5,413 nucleotides of DNA from Thermoleophilaceae bacterium (GCA_013695885.1 JACCZP010000089.1:1-5413), one strand, 5' to 3'. Positions 1 to 5,134 are shown, numbered from the stretch's first letter. Translations and numbers: made by a program. The notes: generated from the sequence alone by a model not told the origin.

Positions 1-389
1 CCGCACGCGCGGTAGCTTCGCGCAGCGCGACGATCGAGGCTGACCAGAGTGGCGCCGGCATCTGTCGCGGTAAGCGCGATCAGGGCGTCGTACACCGCCC
101 CGCCCACCAGCGCCAGCCGTGACAGACGGCGCACGTGATCGGCGTACGCCGATCCGGAGAGTGCGGCCGGCGGGCGAGCGAGGAACTGCTCGAGGTAATC
201 GACCACCGCCTCCGGCCCGGCTCGGTACGGACCGCCGGGAGCCGTGAGCACCGCGTACGTCTCAGCCAGCGTGTGCGCCACGAGCCTGCCGTCACGCCGT
301 ACCGCCGCGAGTCGCCTCGCGGCCCGAGAGTGAAAGGGGTGAGTCGGGACGAACCCGGCGATCAGGACGGAGGTGTCCGGGGAGATCAA
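1..389 (-). CDS. vapC: PIN-domain ribonuclease toxin (VapC-like), C-terminus cut by window edge
   Basis: Probable Mg2+-dependent RNase toxin of a type II toxin-antitoxin pair. The frame is open from a TTG at 389 to the window edge, giving 129 visible residues; PIN toxins are usually about 125-145, so little is missing. It begins ISPDTSVLIAGF, the usual first PIN strand with its acidic residue (D5). E43 lies in HTLAETYAVLT, D101 in GGAVYDALIALTA and D119 in TLVSLDRRA, so all four acidic positions of the PIN active site are present in order. The start is inferred: no ATG or GTG lies just upstream in frame, and the TTG overlaps the antitoxin stop as TTGA, giving tight translational coupling. There is no strong ribosome binding site of its own, which fits coupling and low toxin output. 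RNase activity is inferred from the family; the RNA target cannot be told from sequence. Confidence 0.86.
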   Translation of the reverse strand, partial: MISPDTSVLIAGFVPTHPFHSRAARRLAAVRRDGRLVAHTLAETYAVLTAPGGPYRAGPEAVVDYLEQFLARPPAALSGSAYADHVRRLSRLALVGGAVYDALIALTATDAGATLVSLDRRAARSYRAC

Positions 390-634
390 CGGCGCACGCG
401 CTCGAGCAGAGCACGCACCTCGTCGACGTCACAGCCGGGGAGTCCCGCCCCGGAGTCCGCGACGAGGATTCCGTCGGGGCCCTCGACGAGGTCGACGCGG
501 CGCGCAGGGAGGCTGATGCGGATGGTCCCCCCCTCCTCGACCACCTCGACCACCTCCGTGCCCTTGAGCTCGAGGCGACGGCGGATCTCCTTGGGGATGA
601 CGACGCGTCCCGCGGGATCGATGGTCGTTCGCAT
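386..634 (-). CDS. vapB: AbrB/SpoVT-type antitoxin paired with the PIN toxin
   Basis: An 82-residue protein. Residues 1-45 form a swapped-hairpin AbrB DNA-binding domain: TTIDPAGRVVIPKEIRRRLEL is its signature (conserved GRVVIPKEIR), followed by a VVEVVEEGGTIRISLP strand pair. The remaining acidic tail, ending in GCDVDEVRALLERVRR, is the likely segment that wraps and neutralises the PIN toxin. The frame stays open upstream of 634, but the AbrB domain begins exactly at this ATG and the upstream translation is not family-like, so the short start is preferred. No Shine-Dalgarno sequence precedes the ATG. Instead a -10-like TACGGT ends 7 nt before it, suggesting a leaderless mRNA. The toxin follows with a 4-bp overlap. 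Antitoxins of this kind usually repress their own promoter, which matches the palindrome over the start codon. Confidence 0.89.
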   Translation of the reverse strand: MRTTIDPAGRVVIPKEIRRRLELKGTEVVEVVEEGGTIRISLPARRVDLVEGPDGILVADSGAGLPGCDVDEVRALLERVRR

Positions 635-652
635 GGTAGAGACCGTACCATG
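632..652 (-). promoter_or_regulatory. Palindromic operator and candidate leaderless promoter of the antitoxin-toxin pair
   Basis: CATGGTA (632-638), a 7-nt spacer and TACCATG (646-652) form a perfect inverted repeat. The ATG of the antitoxin (634-632, minus strand) lies within one arm. Reading toward the gene, TACGGT (647-642) fits the TANNNT -10 pattern and lies 7 nt from the ATG, about where transcription would begin on the A of the start codon. No convincing -35 hexamer is seen. Use as the AbrB-domain antitoxin's operator is inferred from position and symmetry. Confidence 0.55.
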
Positions 653-698
653 AGCTGTGGCGAGCTCGACCGAGCCCCCGGTGTGCGCAGCAACCGCC

Positions 699-1354
699 TT
701 AAGCGCTCGCCCCGCGAGCCGCCCCGCGACCTCCCGGCCCTTCGGAGCGTTGGCTCCACACCTCGTCGAGGAAGTCGGCCACCTCGGCGGAGAGGCGCCC
801 GGGGGCAAAGCGGATCTCGAGGAAGGTGCGTGCCCTCACGAGCCGCGCGTTAGGCAGGTCGCGCACCACCGCCTCGGAGTCCGCGAAGGCGTGCAGGGGG
901 TCGAGCGTGTGCGCGATCACGAGGGCCGGCGTGGTGATCGCGCTCCTTGCGCGGCGGCGCGGGACGTCCGTAGAGCAGGCCGTGGAGCACGTCGGCGGAG
1001 GCGTCCGGGTCCTGGCTCGCCCAGGTAGAGGAGCGAGTCGCCGAGCGCCCGTGGCACCCCCGGGCACACGCCGGGCCAGCGCTCCGAGCGATCGCAGGAC
1101 GCGAGCGCCGCCGCGGATGGCGAGCAGCACAGGTGGGAGCACGAACATCGCGGCCACGTAGCCGCCCTCGAGCACCGGCATCTCGAGCACCGGCCTGCGC
1201 AGGCGCTCGGGCGCGAGCACCGCAGCCTCGAGCGCCACTGGATGGTGCATCCGCCGAGGTAGCAGGAGACCGGGGAGCAGCACGATCGGGCGGTCCCCGC
1301 CCCCGTCTCCTGGCAGGCGAGGCGATGGCCCCGGTGCGCGAAGGAGCCGGTGCG
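699..1354 (-). pseudogene. Decayed alpha/beta-hydrolase gene (frameshifted, nucleophile region deleted)
   Basis: Family-like pieces are spread over all three minus-strand frames in collinear order. RTGSFAHRGHRLACQETGAG (1354-1295) is in one frame, then DRPIVLLPGLLLPRRMHH continuing through APERLRRPVLEMPVLEGG to about 1062 in a second. VPRALGDSLLYL (1057-1022) returns to the first frame, WASQDPDASADVLHGLLYGR (from 1023) is in the third, and ITTPALVIAHTLDPLHAFAD to FLDEVW (938-756) is in the second again, ending at a TAA at 699. The last piece is the usual hydrolase end, with the acid-strand DPLH and a closing helix. Between LLPGLLLPRRMHH and the PERL helix only a few residues remain where relatives carry some 60-80, including the GxSxG nucleophile turn; no GxSxG is seen in any piece. 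No start codon precedes the first piece before a stop in its frame. Sequencing indels could explain the shifts but not the deletion. Confidence 0.73.
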
Positions 1355-1364
1355 GGAGGCGGGG

Positions 1365-1394
1365 CCACCGGCGGGGCGAGGGTACCGCCGGTGG
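1365..1394 (-). terminator. GC hairpin after the permease gene, probable operon terminator
   Basis: CCACCGGCGG (1365-1374) and CCGCCGGTGG (1385-1394) are perfect reverse complements around a 10-nt loop. The stem lies 37 nt past the permease stop and just before the hydrolase remnant. There is no T-run after it, so it is at best a U-less hairpin of the sort common in high-GC actinobacteria, or an mRNA 3'-end stabiliser. Confidence 0.5.
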
Positions 1395-1431
1395 GCGTCG
1401 TGCGAGCCCCACAGCCCCCGTTATTGCGGCC

Positions 1432-2301
1432 TCAGTCGGCCCAGGCCGGGGCCACCCCACGCCGCGCGAGGGCCGCGGTCCGTCTACGACCGGTCGCCCC
1501 GGTGACCATGAACACGGCCGCGAACATGGTGGCGGCGACCAGCACGATGGTGGGCCCCGACTGGACGTCGAGGTGGTAGCTGAGGTTCATGCCCACGAAC
1601 CCGCAGACCACGCCGATGGTCGCGGCCATCCAGAGCATGCGGCTGAACGAGTTCGTGAGCATCCGAGCGACGGTCGCCGGGATGACGAGGGCGGCCGCGA
1701 TGAGCGTCACGCCGAGCACCTGCATGGTCGCCAGGATCGACCCCGCCAGGACGAGCATGAGCAGGGCGTCCATCCGCGCGGTGTTCACGCCGGAGGCATC
1801 GGCCACCTCGGGATCGAAGGTGGTGAACAGCAGCGCGCGGTAGCGCAGGAAGATCAGTGTCCCGGCCAGGAGGCTGACCGCCGCAATCGCGACCACATCC
1901 TCCGTGCCGACCCCCAGGATGCTGCCGAACAGGGCCGCGTCGAAGTTCGCCCCCGCGCCACCGAAGAACGCGAACAGCGCGAGTCCGAGGGCAAAGGACG
2001 CGGTCGTGATGACCCCGATGGCGGCGTCCGATCCGATGACGCGGCGTCGCGTGACCGCGTTGATCATCAGCGCGGAGGCGACTCCCCACGCACCGGCGCC
2101 CAGCAGGAAGTTGACGCCCAGGAGCGCGCTGGCGGCAAACCCCCCGAAGATCGCGTGCGAGAGCCCGTGGCCGATGTAGCTCATGCCCTTGAGCACGACG
2201 TAGACGCCGATCAGGCCACACAGGCCACCGGCCAGCGTGGCCACGGCCAGCCCGTTGCGGAAGAACTCGAACTCGAAGGGCGCCAGCAATCCGTCGATCA
2301 C
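1432..2301 (-). CDS. znuB: Zinc/manganese-type ABC transporter permease (ABC-3 family, ZnuB-like)
   Basis: Integral membrane subunit that carries the metal ion across the cytoplasmic membrane, working as a dimer with the ATPase encoded just upstream. It is 289 residues long, the normal family size. Hydrophobic helices are spread over nearly its whole length (for example about 17-38, 46-68, 95-113, 133-152, 177-209, 224-240, 249-267). ABC-3 family motifs are clear: GLSHAIFGG (46-54), SDAAIGV (91-97), FDPEVADASG (162-171), IPATVARML (207-215) and SYHLDVQSGPTIVLVA (241-256). The GTG start gives a GTGA overlap with the ATPase stop and has a purine-rich ribosome binding site, GGAGGGGAG at 2316-2308, 6 nt upstream, inside the ATPase gene. 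The tail after the last helix is short and basic (GRRRTAALARR). It is the last gene of the operon. Zinc rather than manganese is inferred from the binding protein. Confidence 0.94.
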   Translation of the reverse strand: MIDGLLAPFEFEFFRNGLAVATLAGGLCGLIGVYVVLKGMSYIGHGLSHAIFGGFAASALLGVNFLLGAGAWGVASALMINAVTRRRVIGSDAAIGVITTASFALGLALFAFFGGAGANFDAALFGSILGVGTEDVVAIAAVSLLAGTLIFLRYRALLFTTFDPEVADASGVNTARMDALLMLVLAGSILATMQVLGVTLIAAALVIPATVARMLTNSFSRMLWMAATIGVVCGFVGMNLSYHLDVQSGPTIVLVAATMFAAVFMVTGATGRRRTAALARRGVAPAWAD

Positions 2302-3092
2302 GCGGCGCTCCCCTCCGGCACGCCGGGCAGGTGCTCGTGTCTGTGCTCGAAGGTGTCGACCACGACCGGCATGCCGCCGTGCTCGAGGACCTGCATGCTC
2401 GCGCCGTAGGTGCGCTCGAGCACTTCGGGGCTGAGCACCTCGGCGGGAGACCCGGTGGCGATCACGCGGCGGTTCAGGCAGACGAGCCGGGGCAGGTGGG
2501 TGGCGATGCCGTTGAGGTCGTGCGTCATGAGCACGATTGCCAGGCCGCGCGCGTTCAGGTCGTCGAGCAGGTGCAGGACCTCGTGACGTAGCCTCACGTC
2601 GACACCGGAGGTCGGCTCGTCCATGAGCAGCAGCTCCGGCTCGCCCAGCAGCGCGCGGGCGATGAACACCCGCTGCTGCTGGCCGCCCGAGAGCTCCCGG
2701 ATGTGGCGCTCGCGCAGCTCCTCGATCCCCAGGCGCGCGAGCACCTCGCTCACGGCGACGCGCTCGACGCGGCTCGCCCAAGGGAGCCGACGGCTGCTGA
2801 CGCGCGCCATCAGGACGCACTCCTGCACGGTGACCGGGAAGCTCCAGTTGATCGTCTCGATCTGAGGCACGTAGGCCACGCGCAGGCCCGCACGGCGCCT
2901 CACGCGGCCGTGGGCCGGTGGCATGCTGCCGGCGATCACGCGCAGCACCGTGGTCTTGCCGGCCCCGGACGGCCCGACGATGCCGACGAACTCGCGCTTG
3001 GCCACGGCTACGTCGACGTCGACCAGCACCGCCTCGGACCCGTACCCGCAGGTGACGCCTTCGAGCGCGACGAGCTCCACGCTCGCGCTCAC
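2298..3092 (-). CDS. znuC: Zinc/manganese-type ABC transporter ATP-binding protein (ZnuC-like)
   Basis: Cytoplasmic ATPase that powers metal import. It is 264 residues with a complete ABC core: Walker A GPSGAGKTT (40-48), Q-loop Q77 in VPQIETINWSFPVTV (the INWSFP stretch is typical of the metal-importing group), signature LSGGQQQR (134-141), Walker B ELLLMDEP (153-160), D-loop SGVD and switch histidine H191 in MTHDL. The C-terminal part has a small histidine cluster, HRHEH (250-254), beyond the ABC core, possibly a cytosolic metal contact. The start is GTG at 3092, overlapping the binding-protein stop as GTGA. No good Shine-Dalgarno precedes it, so translation is probably coupled to the gene upstream. 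The permease follows with the same GTGA arrangement. All catalytic residues are present. Metal identity comes from the neighbours. Confidence 0.95.
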   Translation of the reverse strand: MSASVELVALEGVTCGYGSEAVLVDVDVAVAKREFVGIVGPSGAGKTTVLRVIAGSMPPAHGRVRRRAGLRVAYVPQIETINWSFPVTVQECVLMARVSSRRLPWASRVERVAVSEVLARLGIEELRERHIRELSGGQQQRVFIARALLGEPELLLMDEPTSGVDVRLRHEVLHLLDDLNARGLAIVLMTHDLNGIATHLPRLVCLNRRVIATGSPAEVLSPEVLERTYGASMQVLEHGGMPVVVDTFEHRHEHLPGVPEGSAA

Positions 3093-4102
3093 TGCGGGTA
3101 CTCGGCCGTATCCGGTGCGACGTTGCGCGGCTCGAACGCCTTCAGTGCGGAGGCATCACCGCCCAGTGCCTCGGTCATCGTCACGTAGTCGAAGTGCATG
3201 AGCCCCATCCAGGAGTGCTCAGGCGCTCCCGGCTCGCCGGGCAGGTCGTCGTCGCGCAGGACGTCGACGTACTTCACCCCGGTCTCCTTGCCGATCTGCT
3301 CGAGCACCGGGCTCGGGAACACCTCGGAGCCGAAGACGGCGGGCACGCGCTGCTCGCGGACCTGGTCGATGAGCGCACCGACCTCCTTCGGCGTGGGATC
3401 CTCGAAGTCCGACACCTGGATCGCACCGACCACCTGCCAGTCGTAGTCCCTGGCGAAGTACGCGTAGGCGTCGTGGTAGGTCAGCAGCTTGCGCTTCTCC
3501 CTCGGGAGCGTGGCGAACGACGTGCGCATGGCCTGGTCGAAGCGCTTGACCAGGTCCGCGAACTTGTCGTAGTTCGCCGCGAAGTAGCCGGCGTTCTCGG
3601 GGTCGCGCTTGGAGAGGTCGTCGCGGATGATCTCTGCGTACTTCACGGCGTACTTCGGGTCGGTCCACAGGTGTGGGTTGGGCTTGCCCTCCGACTTGGG
3701 GAACGAGAAGTCGTAGGCGTACTCGCTCTCGGGTATCGAGCGTGTGCCCAGCTCGACGGTCTCCGCGCCGTTCTTCAGGTTCTGCTCGGCCAGCTTCTTG
3801 GTGGGCTCCTCGAGCTTGAGGCCGTTCACGTACAGCACGTCGACCTCCGAGAGCAGCTTGGCCGCGCTCGGCTTGGGCTCGAAGGTGTGGGAGTTCGTCC
3901 CCTCCGGCACGATGCCCGTGATCTTCACGCGGTCGCCCCCGATGTTCGCGGCGATGCTCGTGATCGGCGCGACCGTCGTGCCCACCGAGAGGCGATCCCC
4001 AGCCGGGGCGGGGGAGCTCCCGCCGCCGCCGCATCCCACGCCCAGGGGGGCGAGCGCGGACACGATGGAGAGGACTGCGAGTCCTCGGACGTGATCAGGC
4101 AT
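3089..4102 (-). CDS. znuA: Metal-binding lipoprotein of ABC importer, zinc type (ZnuA-like)
   Basis: Extracytoplasmic substrate-binding protein (cluster A-1, SBP_bac_9/ZnuA family), 337 residues. Residues 1-24 look like a lipoprotein signal peptide ending LGVGC (C24); glycine at -3 is not the usual leucine, so the lipobox is slightly atypical. A Gly/Ser/Pro linker follows to about 35. Expected metal ligands are H72 (NSHTFEP), H144 (NPHLWTDP), H210 (TYHDAYAYF) and D284 (VDVLRDDDL). Histidine at the third position, where manganese proteins such as PsaA have glutamate, favours zinc. The segment before NPHLW (about 121-142) contains acidic and aromatic residues but no histidine, so the His-rich loop common in ZnuA is absent. 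A strong ribosome binding site lies inside the regulator gene, and the two frames overlap by 8 bp. The ATPase follows with a GTGA overlap. Expression is probably zinc-repressed through the regulator. Confidence 0.95.
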   Translation of the reverse strand: MPDHVRGLAVLSIVSALAPLGVGCGGGGSSPAPAGDRLSVGTTVAPITSIAANIGGDRVKITGIVPEGTNSHTFEPKPSAAKLLSEVDVLYVNGLKLEEPTKKLAEQNLKNGAETVELGTRSIPESEYAYDFSFPKSEGKPNPHLWTDPKYAVKYAEIIRDDLSKRDPENAGYFAANYDKFADLVKRFDQAMRTSFATLPREKRKLLTYHDAYAYFARDYDWQVVGAIQVSDFEDPTPKEVGALIDQVREQRVPAVFGSEVFPSPVLEQIGKETGVKYVDVLRDDDLPGEPGAPEHSWMGLMHFDYVTMTEALGGDASALKAFEPRNVAPDTAEYPQ

Positions 4103-4592
4103 GGTGATGGACCTCCTTTGTTGAGCGGCCGCGTTCCGGGCGGGCGCAGCGCGGGCATCGGCCGACGATCGGGAAATGCGAGAAGCGCGCCTCGAAGCCG
4201 GTGAGCTCTCGCACCGCCTCGCGGACGCCGTCCAGCGCCGAGGGCTCCATCTCCTCCACGGCCCCGCAGGATTCGCACGCCAGGTACTCGTGCTCGGTGA
4301 AGCCGTCCAGCACGTAGCGGCCCGGGCCGTGGCCGGCGTGGAAGTGACGAACGAGTCCGAGGCCCTCGAGCGTCTCGAGGTTGCGGTACACCGAGGCCAG
4401 GTCCGAGGCGGGGAGGCGGCCGTCGAGACCGTGCGCGATCTGCTCGGCCGAGATGGGACGCTTTGCGGCGAGGAGCGCCTCGAGCACCAGGCGCCGGGCC
4501 GTGGTCAAGCGCAGGCCGCTGCCACGGACGGCGGCCATCGCTCCGTCGAGGTCACTGACCGCGACAGAGCGGCGGCGTGGCGAGACTGTCAT
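4095..4592 (-). CDS. zur: Fur-family metalloregulator, probably the zinc uptake repressor Zur
   Basis: A 165-residue cytoplasmic DNA-binding repressor that would shut the transporter operon when metal is plentiful. The N-terminal winged helix covers about 20-85, with the recognition region ASDLASVYRNLETLEGLGLV (62-81) typical of Fur proteins. The dimerisation domain has HEYLACESCG (C106, C109) and HFPIVGRCPRCA (C146, C149), the four-cysteine structural zinc site. H83, H85, H88, H101 and H139 are candidates for the sensing sites. The start at 4592 is chosen because GGGAGGAGG (4607-4599) lies 6 nt upstream; an ATG at 4598 directly abuts that site, and the frame open further upstream (to 4772) crosses the promoter and does not look like Fur. 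The C-terminus ends VHHHA, partly forced by the overlapping ribosome binding site and start of the next gene. Zur rather than Fur, Mur or Nur is inferred from the zinc-type binding protein. Confidence 0.92.
   Translation of the reverse strand: MTVSPRRRSVAVSDLDGAMAAVRGSGLRLTTARRLVLEALLAAKRPISAEQIAHGLDGRLPASDLASVYRNLETLEGLGLVRHFHAGHGPGRYVLDGFTEHEYLACESCGAVEEMEPSALDGVREAVRELTGFEARFSHFPIVGRCPRCARPERGRSTKEVHHHA
4111..4119 (-). promoter_or_regulatory. Ribosome binding site of the binding protein, embedded in the regulator gene
   Basis: AAAGGAGGT on the minus strand is a near-perfect match to the anti-Shine-Dalgarno sequence, 8 nt before the ATG at 4102, and fixes that start. In the regulator's frame the same bases encode part of T-K-E-V, and the following HHHA-stop codons contain the new ATG. 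Confidence 0.88.
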
Positions 4593-4635
4593 GAGCATCC
4601 TCCTCCCTGCCGGGACCCATCGGGTGAGAGCCGCC

Positions 4636-4664
4636 ACCATAGTCGTAGCGCATACTTGTTGCAA
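4636..4664 (-). promoter_or_regulatory. Leftward promoter of the regulator-transporter operon
   Basis: On the minus strand TTGCAA (4664-4659) and TATGGT (4641-4636) are separated by exactly 17 nt, a good housekeeping-sigma pattern. Transcription would begin near 4629, giving a short leader of some 35 nt carrying the GGGAGGAGG site. The region is also noticeably more A+T-rich than its surroundings. Confidence 0.62.
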
Positions 4665-4665
4665 G
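4655..4665. promoter_or_regulatory. Small inverted repeat in the divergent promoter, candidate regulator operator
   Basis: CTTG-TTG-CAAG is a perfect 4-bp inverted repeat with a 3-nt centre. It overlaps the -35 of the leftward promoter and the likely -35 of the rightward one. The TTGCAA core resembles half-sites of some actinobacterial Fur-type boxes, but the symmetric arms are short and no classical TGAAAATGATTTTCA-like Zur box is present. Operator function is inferred from position. Confidence 0.38.
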
Positions 4666-4685
4666 AGCGACTGGGTATCTATTAA
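4656..4685 (+). promoter_or_regulatory. Possible rightward promoter of the histidine-rich peptide gene
   Basis: TTGTTG (4656-4661), an 18-nt spacer and TATTAA (4680-4685) make a plausible but weaker promoter facing the histidine-rich gene. An alternative -35, TTGCAA at 4659, would leave only 15 nt. Transcription from near 4692 would give a leader of about 95 nt, with nothing recognised in it beyond a weak pairing of GGTCGA (4715-4720) with TCGACC (4765-4770) just before the ribosome binding site. Confidence 0.4.
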
Positions 4686-4786
4686 CGTTGCGGCAGTCCG
4701 GGAAACGTACGAGCGGTCGATTCCCATCGGCCCGGCGATGGCTACCGTGAACGTGACCGCGACGTCGACCAAGGAGGCAACGAGCC

Positions 4787-4990
4787 ATGACCCAGGAGCG
4801 CGAGCACGACGGCGCGCACACCCACGAGCACGAGCACGACGGGCACACCCACTCGCACCCGCACACCGAGCACGACCACGAGCACACCGAGCACGAGCAC
4901 GAGCACGAGCATGAGCACGACGGCGAGACGCACTCCCACCCCCACGAGCACGAGAGTGGCCTCGAGGAAGCGCACGAGCACGATCACTGA
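4787..4990 (+). CDS. Histidine-rich small protein, probable cytosolic metal-binding peptide
   Basis: A 67-residue protein with 24 His, 17 Glu, 5 Asp and no Cys. Histidine occupies every second position over long stretches (HEHEHEHEH at 36-44). Three related modules begin HDG: HDGAHTHEHEH (7-17), HDGHTHSHPHTEH (17-29) and HDGETHSHPHEHE (44-56), the last two sharing THSHPH. No signal peptide, hydrophobic segment or enzyme domain is seen, so a soluble, probably disordered cytoplasmic peptide binding Zn2+ or Ni2+ through imidazoles is inferred. The start is well supported: AAGGAGG (4771-4777) lies 9 nt before the ATG. The gene is divergent from the Zur-like operon and shares its control region, suggesting a role in zinc buffering, storage or delivery. 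Similar His/Asp/Glu tracts occur as loops in ZnuA, HypB, UreE and cation-diffusion proteins, but here the tract is the whole protein. No established function is recognised. Confidence 0.86.
   Translation: MTQEREHDGAHTHEHEHDGHTHSHPHTEHDHEHTEHEHEHEHEHDGETHSHPHEHESGLEEAHEHDH
4889..4918 (+). repeat. In-frame hexanucleotide tandem repeat coding Glu-His
   Basis: Five consecutive GAGCAC units (the fourth reads GAGCAT) inside the histidine-rich gene, coding E35-H44. Shorter copies occur elsewhere in the gene. Unit gain or loss by strand slippage keeps the frame and would change only the number of Glu-His pairs. Confidence 0.85.
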
Positions 4991-5022
4991 GCCAGGCTGA
5001 GCCTGAGCCGAGCGGCTTCGGC

Positions 5023-5051
5023 GGCTAGACCCTGGTCCATAGGGTCTAGCC
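5023..5051 (+). terminator. 11-bp stem-loop after the histidine-rich gene, probable terminator
   Basis: GGCTAGACCCT (5023-5033) and AGGGTCTAGCC (5041-5051) are perfect reverse complements around a 7-nt loop, 32 nt after the stop codon. No T-run follows, so it fits the U-poor hairpins of high-GC bacteria. It separates the histidine-rich gene from the oxidoreductase gene on the same strand. Confidence 0.55.
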
Positions 5052-5069
5052 CGGGTCGCCTGGCGCAAA

Positions 5070-5085
5070 GGCGCTACGGAGCGCC
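5070..5085 (+). other. Small stem-loop in the gene-free stretch
   Basis: GGCGCT (5070-5075), loop ACGG, AGCGCC (5080-5085): a perfect 6-bp stem. It could be a second element of a tandem terminator; nothing else identifies it. Confidence 0.4.
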
Positions 5086-5101
5086 CCGGCGGACGAAAGA
5101 C

Positions 5102-5121
5102 GGACCCCCGGCGCGGGGTCC
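5102..5121 (+). terminator. Stem-loop upstream of the oxidoreductase gene, possible back-up terminator
   Basis: GGACCCC (5102-5108), a 6-nt loop and GGGGTCC (5115-5121) form a perfect 7-bp stem. It lies just before a candidate -10 box at 5129, so it would sit at the boundary between two transcription units. No T-run follows. Confidence 0.4.
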
Positions 5122-5128
5122 CTGCGGT

Positions 5129-5134
5129 TAGGAT
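5129..5134 (+). promoter_or_regulatory. Possible -10 box for the oxidoreductase gene
   Basis: TAGGAT fits the actinobacterial TANNNT -10 pattern. No -35 hexamer is seen at the right distance. If used, transcription starts near 5141 with a leader of about 32 nt. Confidence 0.3.

Noticed and set aside
1573..2409. A long plus-strand open frame rich in His, Glu, Arg and Gly opposite the permease
   Set aside because: Antisense shadow of a clear ABC-3 permease in GC-rich DNA; no start signal and no domain text.
2302..2820. Upstream extension of the permease frame, giving a 462-residue protein
   Set aside because: The extra part overlaps the ATPase in another frame and reads as Arg/Ala/Pro/Gly-rich noise; the GTG at 2301 with GGAGGGGAG is the better start.
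3194..4204. A 336-codon plus-strand open frame opposite the binding protein
   Set aside because: Antisense shadow of the ZnuA-like gene, whose ligand motifs and ribosome binding site are unmistakable.
4715..4770. GGTCGA/TCGACC pairing in the leader of the histidine-rich gene as a possible riboswitch
   Set aside because: Only 6 bp across a 44-nt loop, with no match to a known riboswitch that can be recognised by eye.
4593..4772. Upstream extension of the Fur-family regulator by 60 residues
   Set aside because: It would run through the promoter and past an ideally placed ribosome binding site, and it has no similarity to Fur N-termini.
4593..4786. Search for a classical Zur/Fur box (TGAAAATGATTTTCA or TGATAATNATTATCA type)
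   Set aside because: None is present on either strand; only the short CTTG-TTG-CAAG repeat was found and is reported with low confidence.
4798..4990. Short direct repeats that might suggest a CRISPR array or intergenic microsatellite
   Set aside because: The repeats are in-frame codons for His and Glu in a well-started gene, with no spacer-repeat periodicity.
4993..5005. CAGGCT-G-AGCCTG palindrome just after the histidine-rich stop
   Set aside because: A one-base centre cannot form a full RNA hairpin, and no use as a protein site is supported; probably chance in GC-rich DNA.
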